In this document: positions 1 to 9,412 of the stretch, one piece after another
How positions within the stretch are numbered: the first letter of the stretch is position 1
Layout: each line of letters opens with the position of its first letter
NCBI GenBank assembly: GCA_977006965.1
Contig: OZ345384.1
Span: 930,001-994,000 of the forward strand
Length of the DNA: 64,000 nt
Direction of reading: 5' to 3'
Source: Phymatolithon calcareum
Taxonomy: Eukaryota > Rhodophyta > Florideophyceae > Hapalidiales
Translations under genes and position numbers: made by a program
The notes under the pieces: model-generated
What the model was told of the DNA's origin: nothing
The model's input: the letters and a program-made list of their open reading frames with translations, nothing else
Databases searched by the model: none

Positions 1-848
1 CATTAGATATCCTTGGGGATTGGTTTGTGGTTCGTAAAGTTGGTGGTGGTGGCTTCCTCGAGAATAGGGAATAGGGAGTCTCTAGGTCACTCCATTTACA
101 TATGACGGTTTAGCTGCATTCTCGCAAGGTATCCGAAGTGTCAGCGCTCGGCGCAGTGCGTTTCACACCGTCAGTGATCCGCCTTTCTTGTATCGCAGTC
201 GGTCGACATTGCTGACAGGTAACGGTACTTCCATTCGACTGTCGGTCCCCAACGGATTGAAAACCTCGCTCTCAGTGACTAGCGAGACAAATAGAAAAGG
301 CGAGGAGACTGAGAGCCAAAAGTTTGGAAGGACAGCCAGTCGAAAAATCATATGCTAAAACGTTTTCGAGCTCGGAAACGTGGAGTGGGGCATGAAATTT
401 CTTCGAAATGCAGAGTGAAAATCCCTGGAGCGAAAATCTCTATTAGGAAAATTCCATCACAAGGATATCTCCGAAATTCGAAAAGGTCGCCCATCGAATC
501 CTCGGAACTGGAGGCCAATACTAGGGCTGCCATATATGAGGAAGGAAGCTCATCCGGCAAGAACGTCGGTTCAACGGAACACAATTTGGCTTTGAGCCAA
601 AGATGGCCACAGAATTGATCCTACTATGGCAGAGGACAGCAATTCTGAAAGGCCAGAAAAACGTTGCCGTCTTCAATCTAAAAGTGACATAGAAAATAAT
701 CCAGACGGTGAGCTTTCTGAATGACGATAACTTGCGTAAAATGATACAAGTCCGGCAATGAAATTTTGCTCACTGCCGTACATCTACTTCACATTGGAGG
801 CCGCAATGAGACAGCCCTAACCGCTCTGACAGGATGAGATGCAAGCAC
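1..848. other. No recognisable gene
   Basis: I see no reading frame with family motifs here. The longest frames are under 90 codons and show no domain. The stretch is the left flank of the Copia insertion and would have been continuous with the sequence after 5775 before that insertion. Confidence 0.5.
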
Positions 849-853
849 GTCAA
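849..853. repeat. Target-site duplication, left copy (gtcaa)
   Basis: The five bases gtcaa sit directly before the first LTR and recur directly after the second LTR at 5771-5775. A 5-bp duplication is what a Copia-type integrase makes, so the element and its flanks are intact at both ends. Confidence 0.93.
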
Positions 854-1289
854 TGTTGTATGGAGGTTTGGTTGTTGATGGTTGAGATGGTTGAGATGGT
901 TGAGGTGGTTGAGATGGTTGAGATGGTTGAGATGGTTGGGTTGGTTGTGAGATGTTCCTTGGTTTATTGAGTCGGGGCTTCAGATCCGGGTCTTATATAG
1001 GCCTCAGATTGAGGTATGATAAGACTTCTGATGCTCACTGCACTACTAACTGTGATTGATTCAATCAACTAAAAGATTGAATTGTCGACTGTGATTGATT
1101 CAATCAACAAAATGATTGAATTACTGACAATAACAAGATCAATCAAGAAATTGATTGAACTGCTACATTGTCAGTAAAGATGAAAAAACATGGATTGATT
1201 CTATCATAACATATGAGAAATGGTTAGAGACTTATGAGAAAGGATAATGTGTACTGCGATAAGAGCTCCAAGCAGTCACATTTCCAACA
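854..1289 (-). repeat. Copia 3' LTR (436 bp)
   Basis: Read on the minus strand this is the downstream LTR. It contains a tandem array of the 9-mer gatggttga (about 880-945), an AATAAA signal (plus-strand tttatt near 961-967) and a TATA-like tatataag (complement of 990-1000). The order TATA then AATAAA along the minus strand fits U3-R-U5. It carries three more 9-bp units than the other LTR. Confidence 0.93.
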
Positions 1290-1299
1290 CTCCCCCTCG
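1290..1299 (-). other. Copia polypurine tract
   Basis: On the minus strand the bases directly before the 3' LTR read tcgagggggag, a purine run where plus-strand DNA synthesis is primed. It lies between the pol stop (1311) and the LTR edge (1289). Confidence 0.8.
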
Positions 1300-1310
1300 A
1301 TCGAAGAAGC

Positions 1311-4300
1311 TTACGAACGTGCAGGATGCAACCCCATCTTTTTCGCGAACTCGGATACCTTGATTCGACTTAGGGGTTTCGTAAGTGCATCAGCGACCAT
1401 GCACTCCGTCGGACAGTACTTGAATTCCACTTTCTCGGTTGCCACAGCTTCGCGAACATAGTGGTATTGAATATCAATATGTTTGTTTCGTTGGGTAATT
1501 GCCTCGTTCTGAGTGGATGATATAGCGCCTTGGTTTTCCGAGAAGATGAGGATGCGAGATGGCTTGCTGAAACCAAGTATGTCGGAAACCAATCGCGAAA
1601 GCCAGACTGCTTCTTTCGCGGCGGCACATGCTGCAATGTATTCAGCCTCACATGACGATGTCGCGACAATGGTTTGCTTCTTGGATCGCCAGCTAATTGC
1701 TCCCCCTGCAAGCATGAAGACATATCCACTTGTCGACTTGCGAGTTTCTTGACAGCCTGCCCAGTCGGAGTCGCTATACCCCACTGGAGTCAAACTTCTG
1801 TCTTTGCCAAATAGAATCCCATGATCACGAGTTCCGGCGATGTAACGTAAAGCACGCTTAACAGCCGTCCAATGGATTTGCAGTGGATTCTCACAGAAGG
1901 AAGAGAGTTTACCGACAGCATCCGAGATATCCGGCCGACTTCCAACCGTCAGATACATAACGCTTCCAATTGCAGGTCGATACGGAACCTCAGATGAAAC
2001 AGAATCTGTGATGTCGAGTTCATGCACGGTACTGGTTTTCTTGTAAGGCTCCATCGGCGTTGGTACCGGTTTCGAATTTTCCAAGTTAAACCGCTTCAAA
2101 ACGGTTTCCGCGTACGACTTCTGCGATAGGTGTAATGTTCGGAGATCACGATCCCGACGGATCTCCAATCCGAGGAATACGCTTGCGTTTCCAAGATACT
2201 TCATCTCGAATCGCCGGTTAAGCTCCCCCTTCATCCAAGCAATGGCAACATTATCGTTGCCAGCAATGAGCAAGTCATCGACGTACAATGCAATGATCAT
2301 AATGCTCTTGGATGTGTGCCGAACATAAAGACACGGGTCATTCGGACTGCTTGTAAATCCGAGTTCATTGATTAAGAAATCATCAATCTTAGCATGCCAT
2401 TGTCGGGGAGCTTGTTTTATCCCGTAGAGTGCCTTCAACAGTTTACACACGAGGTCAGGACGCTTGGGATCGCGAAATCCGGCGGGAACGTCCATGTAAA
2501 TATCTTCATCCAAGTCTCCGTGCAAGAATGCAGTGACGACATCCATTTGGACAAGTTCGAGATCATGAACTGCCACCGTTGCGAGAAGAATCCGAATTGA
2601 TGTGAACTTCACGACTGGGGCATATGTTTCGCCGTAATCCACACCGTGCACCTGTCGGAACCCTTTCGCGACAATGCGAGCTTTCGGGCCAGTGTCCTTG
2701 ACTTTAAACACATATTTGCAAGGGAGAACGTTCATTCCGGATTCGCGTGGTACTAATGTCCAAGTCTTGTTGCGCATGAGAGATGAGTGTTCTTTCTCAA
2801 TCGCAGGGGACCAATAGTCAACGTTGTCTTTAGACGTCGCGCTTCTGAAAGTCTGCGGAACTTCTTGAGAAGACAAAGCAGTTTCAGTTGCAAAGTTGGC
2901 GGATTCGAGAGCCAACATGGCTGTATGCGGACCAGAATTCCAGAAATAATTTGGTGGCTTTGAGACACGGGTGGATCGACGAAGTATGGGTTTTGCGACT
3001 AACTCAGGAGTTGCGTCAGCATTAGAAGTTGAGATAGATTCTTCTTTAGAGATACTGTGCTGACCATCACCGTTGTCCTTTCGTTCGTCCACGGTACCCT
3101 CCACTGCAATGTCCTCGGCTTTCACAGCAACCTCACGGATGTTGGCATACTTGGGTTTCTGCTGGACCTTGATGATCGCTGGAGTAATTTCGGTAGCTTC
3201 CTCGGTTTCAAAAGCATCGTGAAAGCTTTGGTCAAACCCTGCATTTGGAAAGCTGATTGGTATATCCGTTTTAGGATTCTCAGTTTCGCATGCCGATTCG
3301 TCAAATATAACATCCCGAGATACGATCACCTTGCATGCATTAGGATCCCATAACTTGTATCCCTTAGATGCAAACGAGTATCCCATCATGATCGCTTCAC
3401 GAGTGCGAGAGTCGAGTTTCTTGACCTTCTTTTTCGGAATCACGTACCAACACTTAGCGCCAAATACGCGTAAGTGTTCCAAGTTTGGTGCGGCTCCCAT
3501 CCACATGTGATGGGGGGTCGTGTTCGAAGGAATTCCTCGCGACGTAACTCGATTTCGGACATACACAGCAGTTGACAGTGCTTCAGCCCAGAACTTCTTC
3601 TCGATTCCTTTGTGATGAAGCATCGAGCGCACTAAGTTGAGTAAAGTGCGGTTCATGCGCTCAGCCACCCCATTCTGTTGAGGAGTGTAAGCAACGGTGA
3701 GTTGATGGTGAATGCCGTGATCGGAAAGATATGACTTGAACTCATTTGACATGTATTCTCCTCCGTTATCGGTCCGAATAGCTTTGAGCTTAGGTGCCGG
3801 TGAGAATTGATGTACGTTGAGGTATTTAAGCTTTCTTCCGGTGTGTGTTTCAGCGTATTTGTGAAATTTCTGAAAGCACTCGAAGCTCTCGGACTTCTTT
3901 CGCATGGTGAAAACTGTGGTCCATTTGGAGTGATCATCGATAAACGTGATGAAATACCGAGAGCCATCTAGTGATGGGATGTCAATTGGACCGAGAACGT
4001 CGGAATGCACGAGATCGAGAAGTGCGTCCGACCGGGAACCACTAGACTTCGGGATAGGAGCACGATGTGCTTTCCCAGCAATGCAACCTTTGCATACATT
4101 GTCCGACGAAGACCCTGGATCGATATGCAATCCTTTTACAACCCCATGGCGTGCCATGCCGGAGATTCCAGTAGGACTGACATGCGCGAGACGCTCGTGC
4201 CATAGCTGTAGGCTGACGAGGGATGTTTCCTTGGACATGGGTTTGTTCTCCGGACGATCTAGAATGTATAGATCTTTGCGGAGAGTACCTTGGGCGATAA

Positions 4301-4856
4301 TCTCATCATGTGCCTTGATGTAGCACCGTTTGCTTTTGAATAAGATCCCATACCCATATACGTCCAGTTTAGAAACGGAAAGGAGCGAATAACCAAAGTC
4401 CGGAATATGAAGAACGTTTTGGAGCATACGCTGAGACTGTTTTCCGTTGATGCTGAGTGTCACGATAGCATCGCCTTTTCCTGCTATCGTTGCAGTTGCT
4501 CTAGTTCCCATTTCGACAGTCGACCTCATTTCCGTGTATGAGACAAAGATTGAACGATCGAATGTCATGTGGGATGTGCTTCCAGAGTCGATAATCCATG
4601 ACGTGGACTTTTCGGGAATGTTTGAGTTTCGAACCTTTGCCATTAAGCAAACGTAGTCAGAATCAGACATGACACGAATAGATTCTGTTTCACCAGCAAT
4701 TAAGGCAGTCGGTTTGTCCTTCTTTCCTTTTCGACCCGGAGGTTTGTATCTGGGGATGGCTCTTGGCCGTATACCTCTTGAAGATAGGGCTGGCTCTAGG
4801 CCGTTTACCTCTTGTGGCGTTTTGGTACACCTGAACCTGCAGCCGACAACACGCAC
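1311..4856 (-). CDS. Copia Pol polyprotein: protease, integrase, RT, RNase H
   Basis: This uninterrupted frame of 1181 residues encodes the replication enzymes of the element. Domains in order: aspartic protease (DSGSTSHM from residue 90); GAG-pre-integrase zinc site (H220, H225, C255, C258); integrase core with the D-D-E triad (D286 in HSD, D363 in TDNGGEY, E399 in VAERMNR); RT (QMDVVTAFLHG near 770, YVDD at 858-861); and RNase H (YSDSDWAG near 1028, SSCEAEY near 1068). The usual DNQ of the RNase H site reads SENQ, so one carboxylate is Glu instead of Asp. The frame is shorter than typical Copia Gag-Pol and starts just before the protease. The true start is uncertain because the N-terminal 80 residues show no Gag zinc knuckle. 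Confidence 0.93.
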   Translation of the reverse strand: MRVVGCRFRCTKTPQEVNGLEPALSSRGIRPRAIPRYKPPGRKGKKDKPTALIAGETESIRVMSDSDYVCLMAKVRNSNIPEKSTSWIIDSGSTSHMTFDRSIFVSYTEMRSTVEMGTRATATIAGKGDAIVTLSINGKQSQRMLQNVLHIPDFGYSLLSVSKLDVYGYGILFKSKRCYIKAHDEIIAQGTLRKDLYILDRPENKPMSKETSLVSLQLWHERLAHVSPTGISGMARHGVVKGLHIDPGSSSDNVCKGCIAGKAHRAPIPKSSGSRSDALLDLVHSDVLGPIDIPSLDGSRYFITFIDDHSKWTTVFTMRKKSESFECFQKFHKYAETHTGRKLKYLNVHQFSPAPKLKAIRTDNGGEYMSNEFKSYLSDHGIHHQLTVAYTPQQNGVAERMNRTLLNLVRSMLHHKGIEKKFWAEALSTAVYVRNRVTSRGIPSNTTPHHMWMGAAPNLEHLRVFGAKCWYVIPKKKVKKLDSRTREAIMMGYSFASKGYKLWDPNACKVIVSRDVIFDESACETENPKTDIPISFPNAGFDQSFHDAFETEEATEITPAIIKVQQKPKYANIREVAVKAEDIAVEGTVDERKDNGDGQHSISKEESISTSNADATPELVAKPILRRSTRVSKPPNYFWNSGPHTAMLALESANFATETALSSQEVPQTFRSATSKDNVDYWSPAIEKEHSSLMRNKTWTLVPRESGMNVLPCKYVFKVKDTGPKARIVAKGFRQVHGVDYGETYAPVVKFTSIRILLATVAVHDLELVQMDVVTAFLHGDLDEDIYMDVPAGFRDPKRPDLVCKLLKALYGIKQAPRQWHAKIDDFLINELGFTSSPNDPCLYVRHTSKSIMIIALYVDDLLIAGNDNVAIAWMKGELNRRFEMKYLGNASVFLGLEIRRDRDLRTLHLSQKSYAETVLKRFNLENSKPVPTPMEPYKKTSTVHELDITDSVSSEVPYRPAIGSVMYLTVGSRPDISDAVGKLSSFCENPLQIHWTAVKRALRYIAGTRDHGILFGKDRSLTPVGYSDSDWAGCQETRKSTSGYVFMLAGGAISWRSKKQTIVATSSCEAEYIAACAAAKEAVWLSRLVSDILGFSKPSRILIFSENQGAISSTQNEAITQRNKHIDIQYHYVREAVATEKVEFKYCPTECMVADALTKPLSRIKVSEFAKKMGLHPARS

Positions 4857-5347
4857 TGCAAGACGTATCCGTCAATTCCAATGTCCTAAATTCCAATGTT
4901 GATGTTGGCACACCCCACCGAGCAAGTACTTCGTGAGGCTATAATTGCGACCTTTTCCTTGAAGATGAGTATACGGGGCCTACTGACCACGCGCTGTGCG
5001 TGGCAGACTGTCTTTCAAATCGGTAAACCGTACTCCAACAAGTCTTTCAGATTCCCTTCCAATCACACAACAGAATTCTGCAGAGCCGAGATGCGTCCAG
5101 GTGGATACTCGGAAGACTACTCGATTTCTCAAGCGTATATCCCTTTCACCACGTAGCAGAGCACGGATGTTGTCAGACTGTTTCGTAGATTATACTCTGT
5201 GCAGAGTCGCTTTTAGGGTGGCCGATGGATGGCGCAGATACCACAGGGTTTTAAACCTTTTGATGATGAAAATTGGTTGAGAATGAATTGCCGAGAGGGA
5301 AGGAGGACCCCTCGGTAAGGTGATAGCGCTGGTTGATTACGCGTTAT
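4857..5347 (-). other. Copia leader, Gag missing or degraded
   Basis: Between the 5' LTR/primer site and the pol frame about 490 bp remain, where gag would normally lie. On the minus strand I found no long frame and no CX2CX4HX4C knuckle. Either gag was deleted or this is a Gag-less derivative relying on related copies. Confidence 0.55.
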
Positions 5348-5361
5348 CTGGGCCCATAACC
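5348..5361 (-). other. Primer-binding site for initiator tRNA-Met half-molecule
   Basis: The plus strand here reads ctgggcccataacc, matching the anticodon stem-loop of eukaryotic initiator tRNA-Met (GGGCCCAUAACC). The element RNA, from the minus strand, is therefore complementary to the tRNA interior rather than its 3' CCA end. This is the arrangement known for Drosophila copia, whose primer is the 5' half of tRNAiMet ending at nucleotide 39. A primer ending there would leave a one-base gap to the LTR. Confidence 0.85.
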
Positions 5362-5770
5362 TGTTGTATGGAGGTTTGGTTGTTGATGGTTGAGATGGTT
5401 GAGATGGTTGAGATGGTTGGGTTGGTTGTGAGATGTTCCTTGGTTTATTGAGTCGGGGCTTCAGATCCGGGTCTTATATAGGCCTCAGATTGAGGTATGA
5501 TAAGACTTCTGATGCTCACTGCACTACTAACTGTGATTGATTCAATCAACTAAAAGATTGAATTGTCGACTGTGATTGATTCAATCAACAAAATGATTGA
5601 ATTACTGACAATAACAAGATCAATCAAGAAATTGATTGAACTGCTACATTGTCAGTAAAGATGAAAAAACATGGATTGATTCTATCATAACATATGAGAA
5701 ATGGTTAGAGACTTATGAGAAAGGATAATGTGTACTGCGATAAGAGCTCCAAGCAGTCACATTTCCAACA
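5362..5770 (-). repeat. Copia 5' LTR (409 bp)
   Basis: This is the promoter LTR. It appears identical to 854-1289 apart from lacking three 9-bp gatggttga units. The minus strand carries a TATA-like tatataag (complement of about 5475-5485) and then an AATAAA-type signal, so transcription would start within it and run toward lower coordinates. Confidence 0.93.
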
Positions 5771-5775
5771 GTCAA
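5771..5775. repeat. Target-site duplication, right copy (gtcaa)
   Basis: It matches 849-853 exactly and closes the Copia insertion. Confidence 0.93.
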
Positions 5776-6928
5776 TAAGGCACTGGTCTCAACCTTAACT
5801 CAAACTCAACACGCTGTCCAAAGACGTCAACTTCCTCTCAGCAACCGGTGTAGAATTCCAATCCATACTGAACGTTTCCTTCGAGCGGACGGAGGCTAGA
5901 GGCATGGCGTGATGCAGTAGGAAATGATGTGCAGGTAGAATGTCTGTTGTGATCCATATCACGGGTGAAGAAAAGGAATTCACCCGTGTAAACGTGAAAT
6001 GCAGCTTACTGCACAGTCAAGAGCAACGGAAGAAAGGAGTTGAGGCAATTAATAATCCAAAAGCGTGAGCCTTCGCGGAGCAAAGGGCCGGATGACTTGT
6101 TCACTAATCACGACTGGCCTCTGGAATGAGCTGCACTTAAGAGGAATAAGAGAAGGGCACCCGAATAGAGAGAACTCACAATGATGTGCTAAAAGTTACT
6201 TTTGGCGGATTTTCATACGGTGTTTTGAAAGGAGGAGAGTGCACGCGTTGATTAACCCTCTCGCACTACACATCCATTAGTGGACAGATGTGGACCGAAT
6301 TGGACATCCTACTTTTTGAATATATTCCGCAGATTTGTAGTTAAAATGATTGAAAAAATAGTCCATATCAGGTATTGGAAGCCCCCTTTCGACTATTCCC
6401 TGCTTCTAACGAGCTTAAACACTATTCTCATTTCCTTCTCAAGTATTCTTAAGGTCCTAGCAATTATATGCGACCAGTTTGCAAAGCAAGAGTAAAGCTC
6501 TTGCAGCCCGAAACGTTGCGTTTTGGTCAGGAAAGGAAGGTTTTAGTCGACGAAGCAACTGCGTGAAACCTTCTTCATTTCTCGCGTGTTGGGGAAGAGG
6601 AAAATGAACATGTCAAGGTATTGCTCTGAAGAATACTTACAGCATGAAATGAGATCCGTAGCCCAACAAGCGAGCCCTCTACATTGTTTAAATCAACAGG
6701 CATATGTAGACACAAAAAGCGCCACTCTGCTTGTAGCTTCGCACGCAGTGTACCAAATAACGTCAAACCTTTTCGCCTCAGACTCATGTCGGCGAAGAAG
6801 GATGAGAAATAATCCCCGAAGTATTGCAATGGGTGAGACGCTTACGATAAATTTATTTTGCTGTGTCCGATAAGCCTCAATTAATACAGTTCGAGAGGGC
6901 TAACAATGTAAGCTATGAGGTAATGTTA
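5776..6928. other. No recognisable gene
   Basis: Only short frames are present (up to 95 codons) and none has family motifs. The stretch from about 6250 to 6500 is AT-rich. It is the right flank of the Copia insertion, up to a (ggat)n microsatellite at about 6929-6946. Confidence 0.5.
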
Positions 6929-6978
6929 ATGGATGGATGGATGGATTTCTGTTTTATTGAAGCTCCCTTAGTCAATTA

Positions 6979-7644
6979 TCATTGCACCTGAGAGACTTTT
7001 CGTTGCGCTACAATCATTCGCTTACGTTTCCATTTTGATTTCGGACATTTTCTTTGGACGGTATCAACTGCTATTTCCAGCATCTCTTTTTGAATATCGG
7101 AAAGTCGTTGCTTGGGCATTAAGTTTGAGATAACTGTGAGAGCTTCATCGAGTTCAGAATCTTCGTTTCCTGATTGTTCTTGCCAGGGATATGGGAAGCG
7201 GTGAAATAACCAGTGCGTGCAAAGAAGCCTGTGCTTCGCTTTTTTGAGGGTGAGGAATGGTGGTAAATCGTTCTTCATGGGCTGAGGAGGGCGCCGGCCC
7301 TCCCGTCCTGTGGCTTTCGAAGGGAGACATGCTTCCCATTCTTCTTTTGCGATATATGCGGCAACCACGATGATTCCGAGAGCGGAAATTGACATGATTT
7401 GGTTCATGTGGGTCGAATCTTTTCGGAGGACTCGGTATTTGAGTCCAGGTCGGATGAGAAGGGCGACACCTCCTCGCGGAAGGCTGGTTCTTGATTTCTC
7501 CTGGCCATTAGTAGAGATTGGTTCGGGCTTTCGTGGGGTCTTTTCGCACGGCCAAGGAAACGGACTAGAATCGTGACTTCCCAGATGCGTTTCAGTTAGT
7601 GCAGCTACGCACGATCCGGATAGTCTTATGGCATCCATTATCAT
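6979..7644 (-). pseudogene. LINE ORF2 remnant: endonuclease start joined to C-terminal domain
   Basis: The frame of 221 codons begins with an AP-endonuclease segment (ALTETHLGSHD near residue 16, then GGVALLIRPG). After about residue 130 it jumps to the C-terminal LINE segment (KKAKHRLLCTHWLFHRFPYP), the counterpart of KVKHRQLALQY.CGRFPQ seen in the other copies here. Several hundred codons including the whole RT are absent, yet the frame stays open across the junction. It cannot encode an active RT; whether the fusion is translated is unknown. Confidence 0.75.
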
Positions 7645-7694
7645 GGGTGCCTTATTTTTGGCGCCAGCGACATTGAAGTTGAGAAATTTGGCCT

Positions 7695-8405
7695 CTATGA
7701 TTGGGCGTGGGTGCTTGCGTCCTCCTCAGTCGAGCGATCTAAGCTTCCAGGCACTTGTCTTGTCGGGCTTTGGGGGTGGTCTGGAGCCTTTGAGGTGCCA
7801 GCGCTGGTGTTTTCATCGGTTTTCTGGCAATCTTGTGCATCCTCGTAGACTTTCGGAACGGTCTTTGATGTTTCGGTACTGTTCTGAGCTTGGGTCCTCG
7901 TTTTAAAGAGCTCGGGCATTTCAGTTTCCCGCAGTGAATTGAGTGTCATGCTGGCCCACTCGGCCTGTCTTTCGTCGTAACTCTGAGCGAAAGTGTTGTT
8001 TCTTGCCTCGGCGTTCACCGCTGCGTACTGCATGCGTGTCTGGTATGCTTCGAGGTTCTGTATTTTGCTAAGTATGGGAGCAGTGACCAGTCTGCGTCCT
8101 TTCATCTTGATTTCGAGCGGCGAGAAGTCTTTGATGTGAGTGAATTGTAAAGCACGCATGACTGTAACAAGCTGGTTGACATGCGACTTGTCCGCTAGAA
8201 TTTCGATTGCCATAGTCCCTACATAATTTATGCTAAGTAATGCCCAGCTCGATGTGAGCAGCGGTTTGAGCAGTTTTCTGAGCTGTCCAATCTTTCCTCT
8301 CGTGAACTTACCAAAGTACACCGCCTGGATATTTGGCTTGCGTCGTGTGGCTTTAGCACGAAAGTCGGAGAAGTCTGCGAATACTGACTTGACTTTTAAA
8401 GCCAA
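7695..8405 (-). pseudogene. LINE ORF1 remnant
   Basis: This is a frame of 236 codons. Residues about 26-85 (QAVYFGKFTRGKIGQLRKLL, then INYVGTMAIEILAD) match the ORF1 segment of the element at 10452-10650 (VALYFPGRPKAPREEIAHAV, then ISFIGTTVMEVLTE). The pattern looks like a beta-alpha-beta RNA-binding fold. The C-terminal 80 residues are polar and low in complexity, rich in S, T and E. The zinc-ribbon and coiled-coil N-terminus of the longer relative is missing. The start at 8405 is simply the first Met after the break. Confidence 0.65.
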
Positions 8406-8469
8406 AGGACTGGGTAGTGCATCGGTAGGGATCGTAGGGCGAGATGCTATCTGTGCTCAGGAGAGAGAC

Positions 8470-9043
8470 AGCGCAAGGACTTCGCATATTCTAGAAAAAA
8501 CGACTTCCTGCAGACACGCATTCGTTATTTAGATCTCAACGAGTATAATGTACATGAGTTGGAAGTGAGAAAAAGTGGGCGCATTATCGATGTTGCTTGT
8601 CATCGCAGAAAACCTCCGTGCCCCACAGGTTCCTCAAACAATTTTCGTACAGCAAGTACTGCTCGCTCATATGACTCGTCTGTGAACTGCGCGCGAAAAA
8701 TCCCTACGGGTAGAGCGGATGAGGATTAGTGGCGTCGTACTTTCTACTTGCAGTTCTTCCCCTGCCAGGCGATAACTTTTTTCCACAAACTCCTCACAGT
8801 ATACAAACGCCTCTTCCTCTCCTCCCTCAGCCTATCGCCATAGTAACTCCTCTCTATCTTCTCACCCACGATTTTCCTCATAACGTCATTCACCTCCCTC
8901 CCGCCCTCCTTTCGCAACCTCCCGTCTCACCTCGCCAATCTCCGCCTGGTAGAGCCTTACCTGCACCGCATCGTCTTACACGACCCGCACCGACCGCGCA
9001 ATCTTCTTGATTTCTCTCAGCCACTTGCACACATTACGAATGT
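8470..9043 (-). repeat. Inverted fragment of the R-module 3' part
   Basis: Reverse-complemented, this stretch follows 48890-49480 closely. It encodes the same coiled-coil tail (EVRREVAKG, then MRKIVGEKIERSYYGDRL, then VIAWQGKNCK, stop) and then the same downstream sequence up to tgcaggaagtcg. It has an in-frame stop after RSVRVV. It is the only R-related copy seen outside the 29-49 kb array and lies in the opposite orientation. Confidence 0.8.
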
Positions 9044-9047
9044 GCAT

Positions 9048-9120
9048 ACTGTCACGGCAGCAATTTGGCCCGAAAATTATTTGGTTTATTTGGGCCAAAA
9101 TGCAGCCGTGCTCCCCAAGT
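9048..9120. mobile_element. Palindromic MITE-like element, copy 1
   Basis: The stretch is an imperfect hairpin: cacggcagcaatttggccc near its start pairs with gggccaaaatgcagccgtg near its end. It matches the better-preserved element at 40765-40842. It is about 73 bp, without coding capacity. Confidence 0.7.
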
Positions 9121-9185
9121 GTTGACGCAGGAAGGAGGAAGGGAAAGAGCCGCGGAGCGGACCGATTGGATCAAGACAGAGTTCT

Positions 9186-9407
9186 GTGATGCGTAGCGCT
9201 AACGACAAGGCCGCCGCCGAGGCAAACCCCAGGAAAGGGGTTATAGTCCCCTGGGGCACAGAACAATGGAGTCAAATTCCGACTCCGGATGGGAAAATCC
9301 AGGCCGGGTCGCAGTTGAGCACTGGAGAACAGCTAAAAACAGAAGATAGACTCGCCGAGCAAGGTACACGCAGGCGCCGGCGGATGGGAAAAGTAGAAAA
9401 TCACTAA
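9186..9407 (+). pseudogene. Possible 5' reading frame of LINE G
   Basis: This frame of 73 codons is polar and Arg/Lys-rich at its end and lies just ahead of the ORF1 frame. I recognise no domain. It may be the decayed ORF1 N-terminus or leader sequence. Confidence 0.3.
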
Positions 9408-9412
9408 ATTTT

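Larger units (their letters stand above)
854..5770 (-). mobile_element. Ty1/Copia LTR retrotransposon, recent insertion
   Basis: This is a 4.9-kb element on the minus strand. It has two LTRs starting tgttg and ending caaca, a 5-bp target duplication, a polypurine tract beside the 3' LTR, a primer site beside the 5' LTR and one long pol frame. The domain order protease, integrase, RT, RNase H is diagnostic of Copia. By eye the LTRs differ only by 27 bp, three units of a 9-bp repeat, so insertion is recent. No Gag domain is recognisable in the roughly 500 bp before pol, so this copy may depend on Gag supplied by another element. Confidence 0.95.
6947..8469 (-). mobile_element. Internally deleted LINE, minus strand
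   Basis: Read on the minus strand, an ORF1-like frame (8405-7695) is followed by an endonuclease start fused to a LINE C-terminal tail (7644-6979), then a 3' end with tcaataaaac running into (atcc)n repeats. The ORF1 segment aligns by eye with the plus-strand element at 10452-10650, so it belongs to the same clade. The RT catalytic region is missing. The 5' edge lies near 8470, where sequence similar to the R module begins. Confidence 0.75.
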
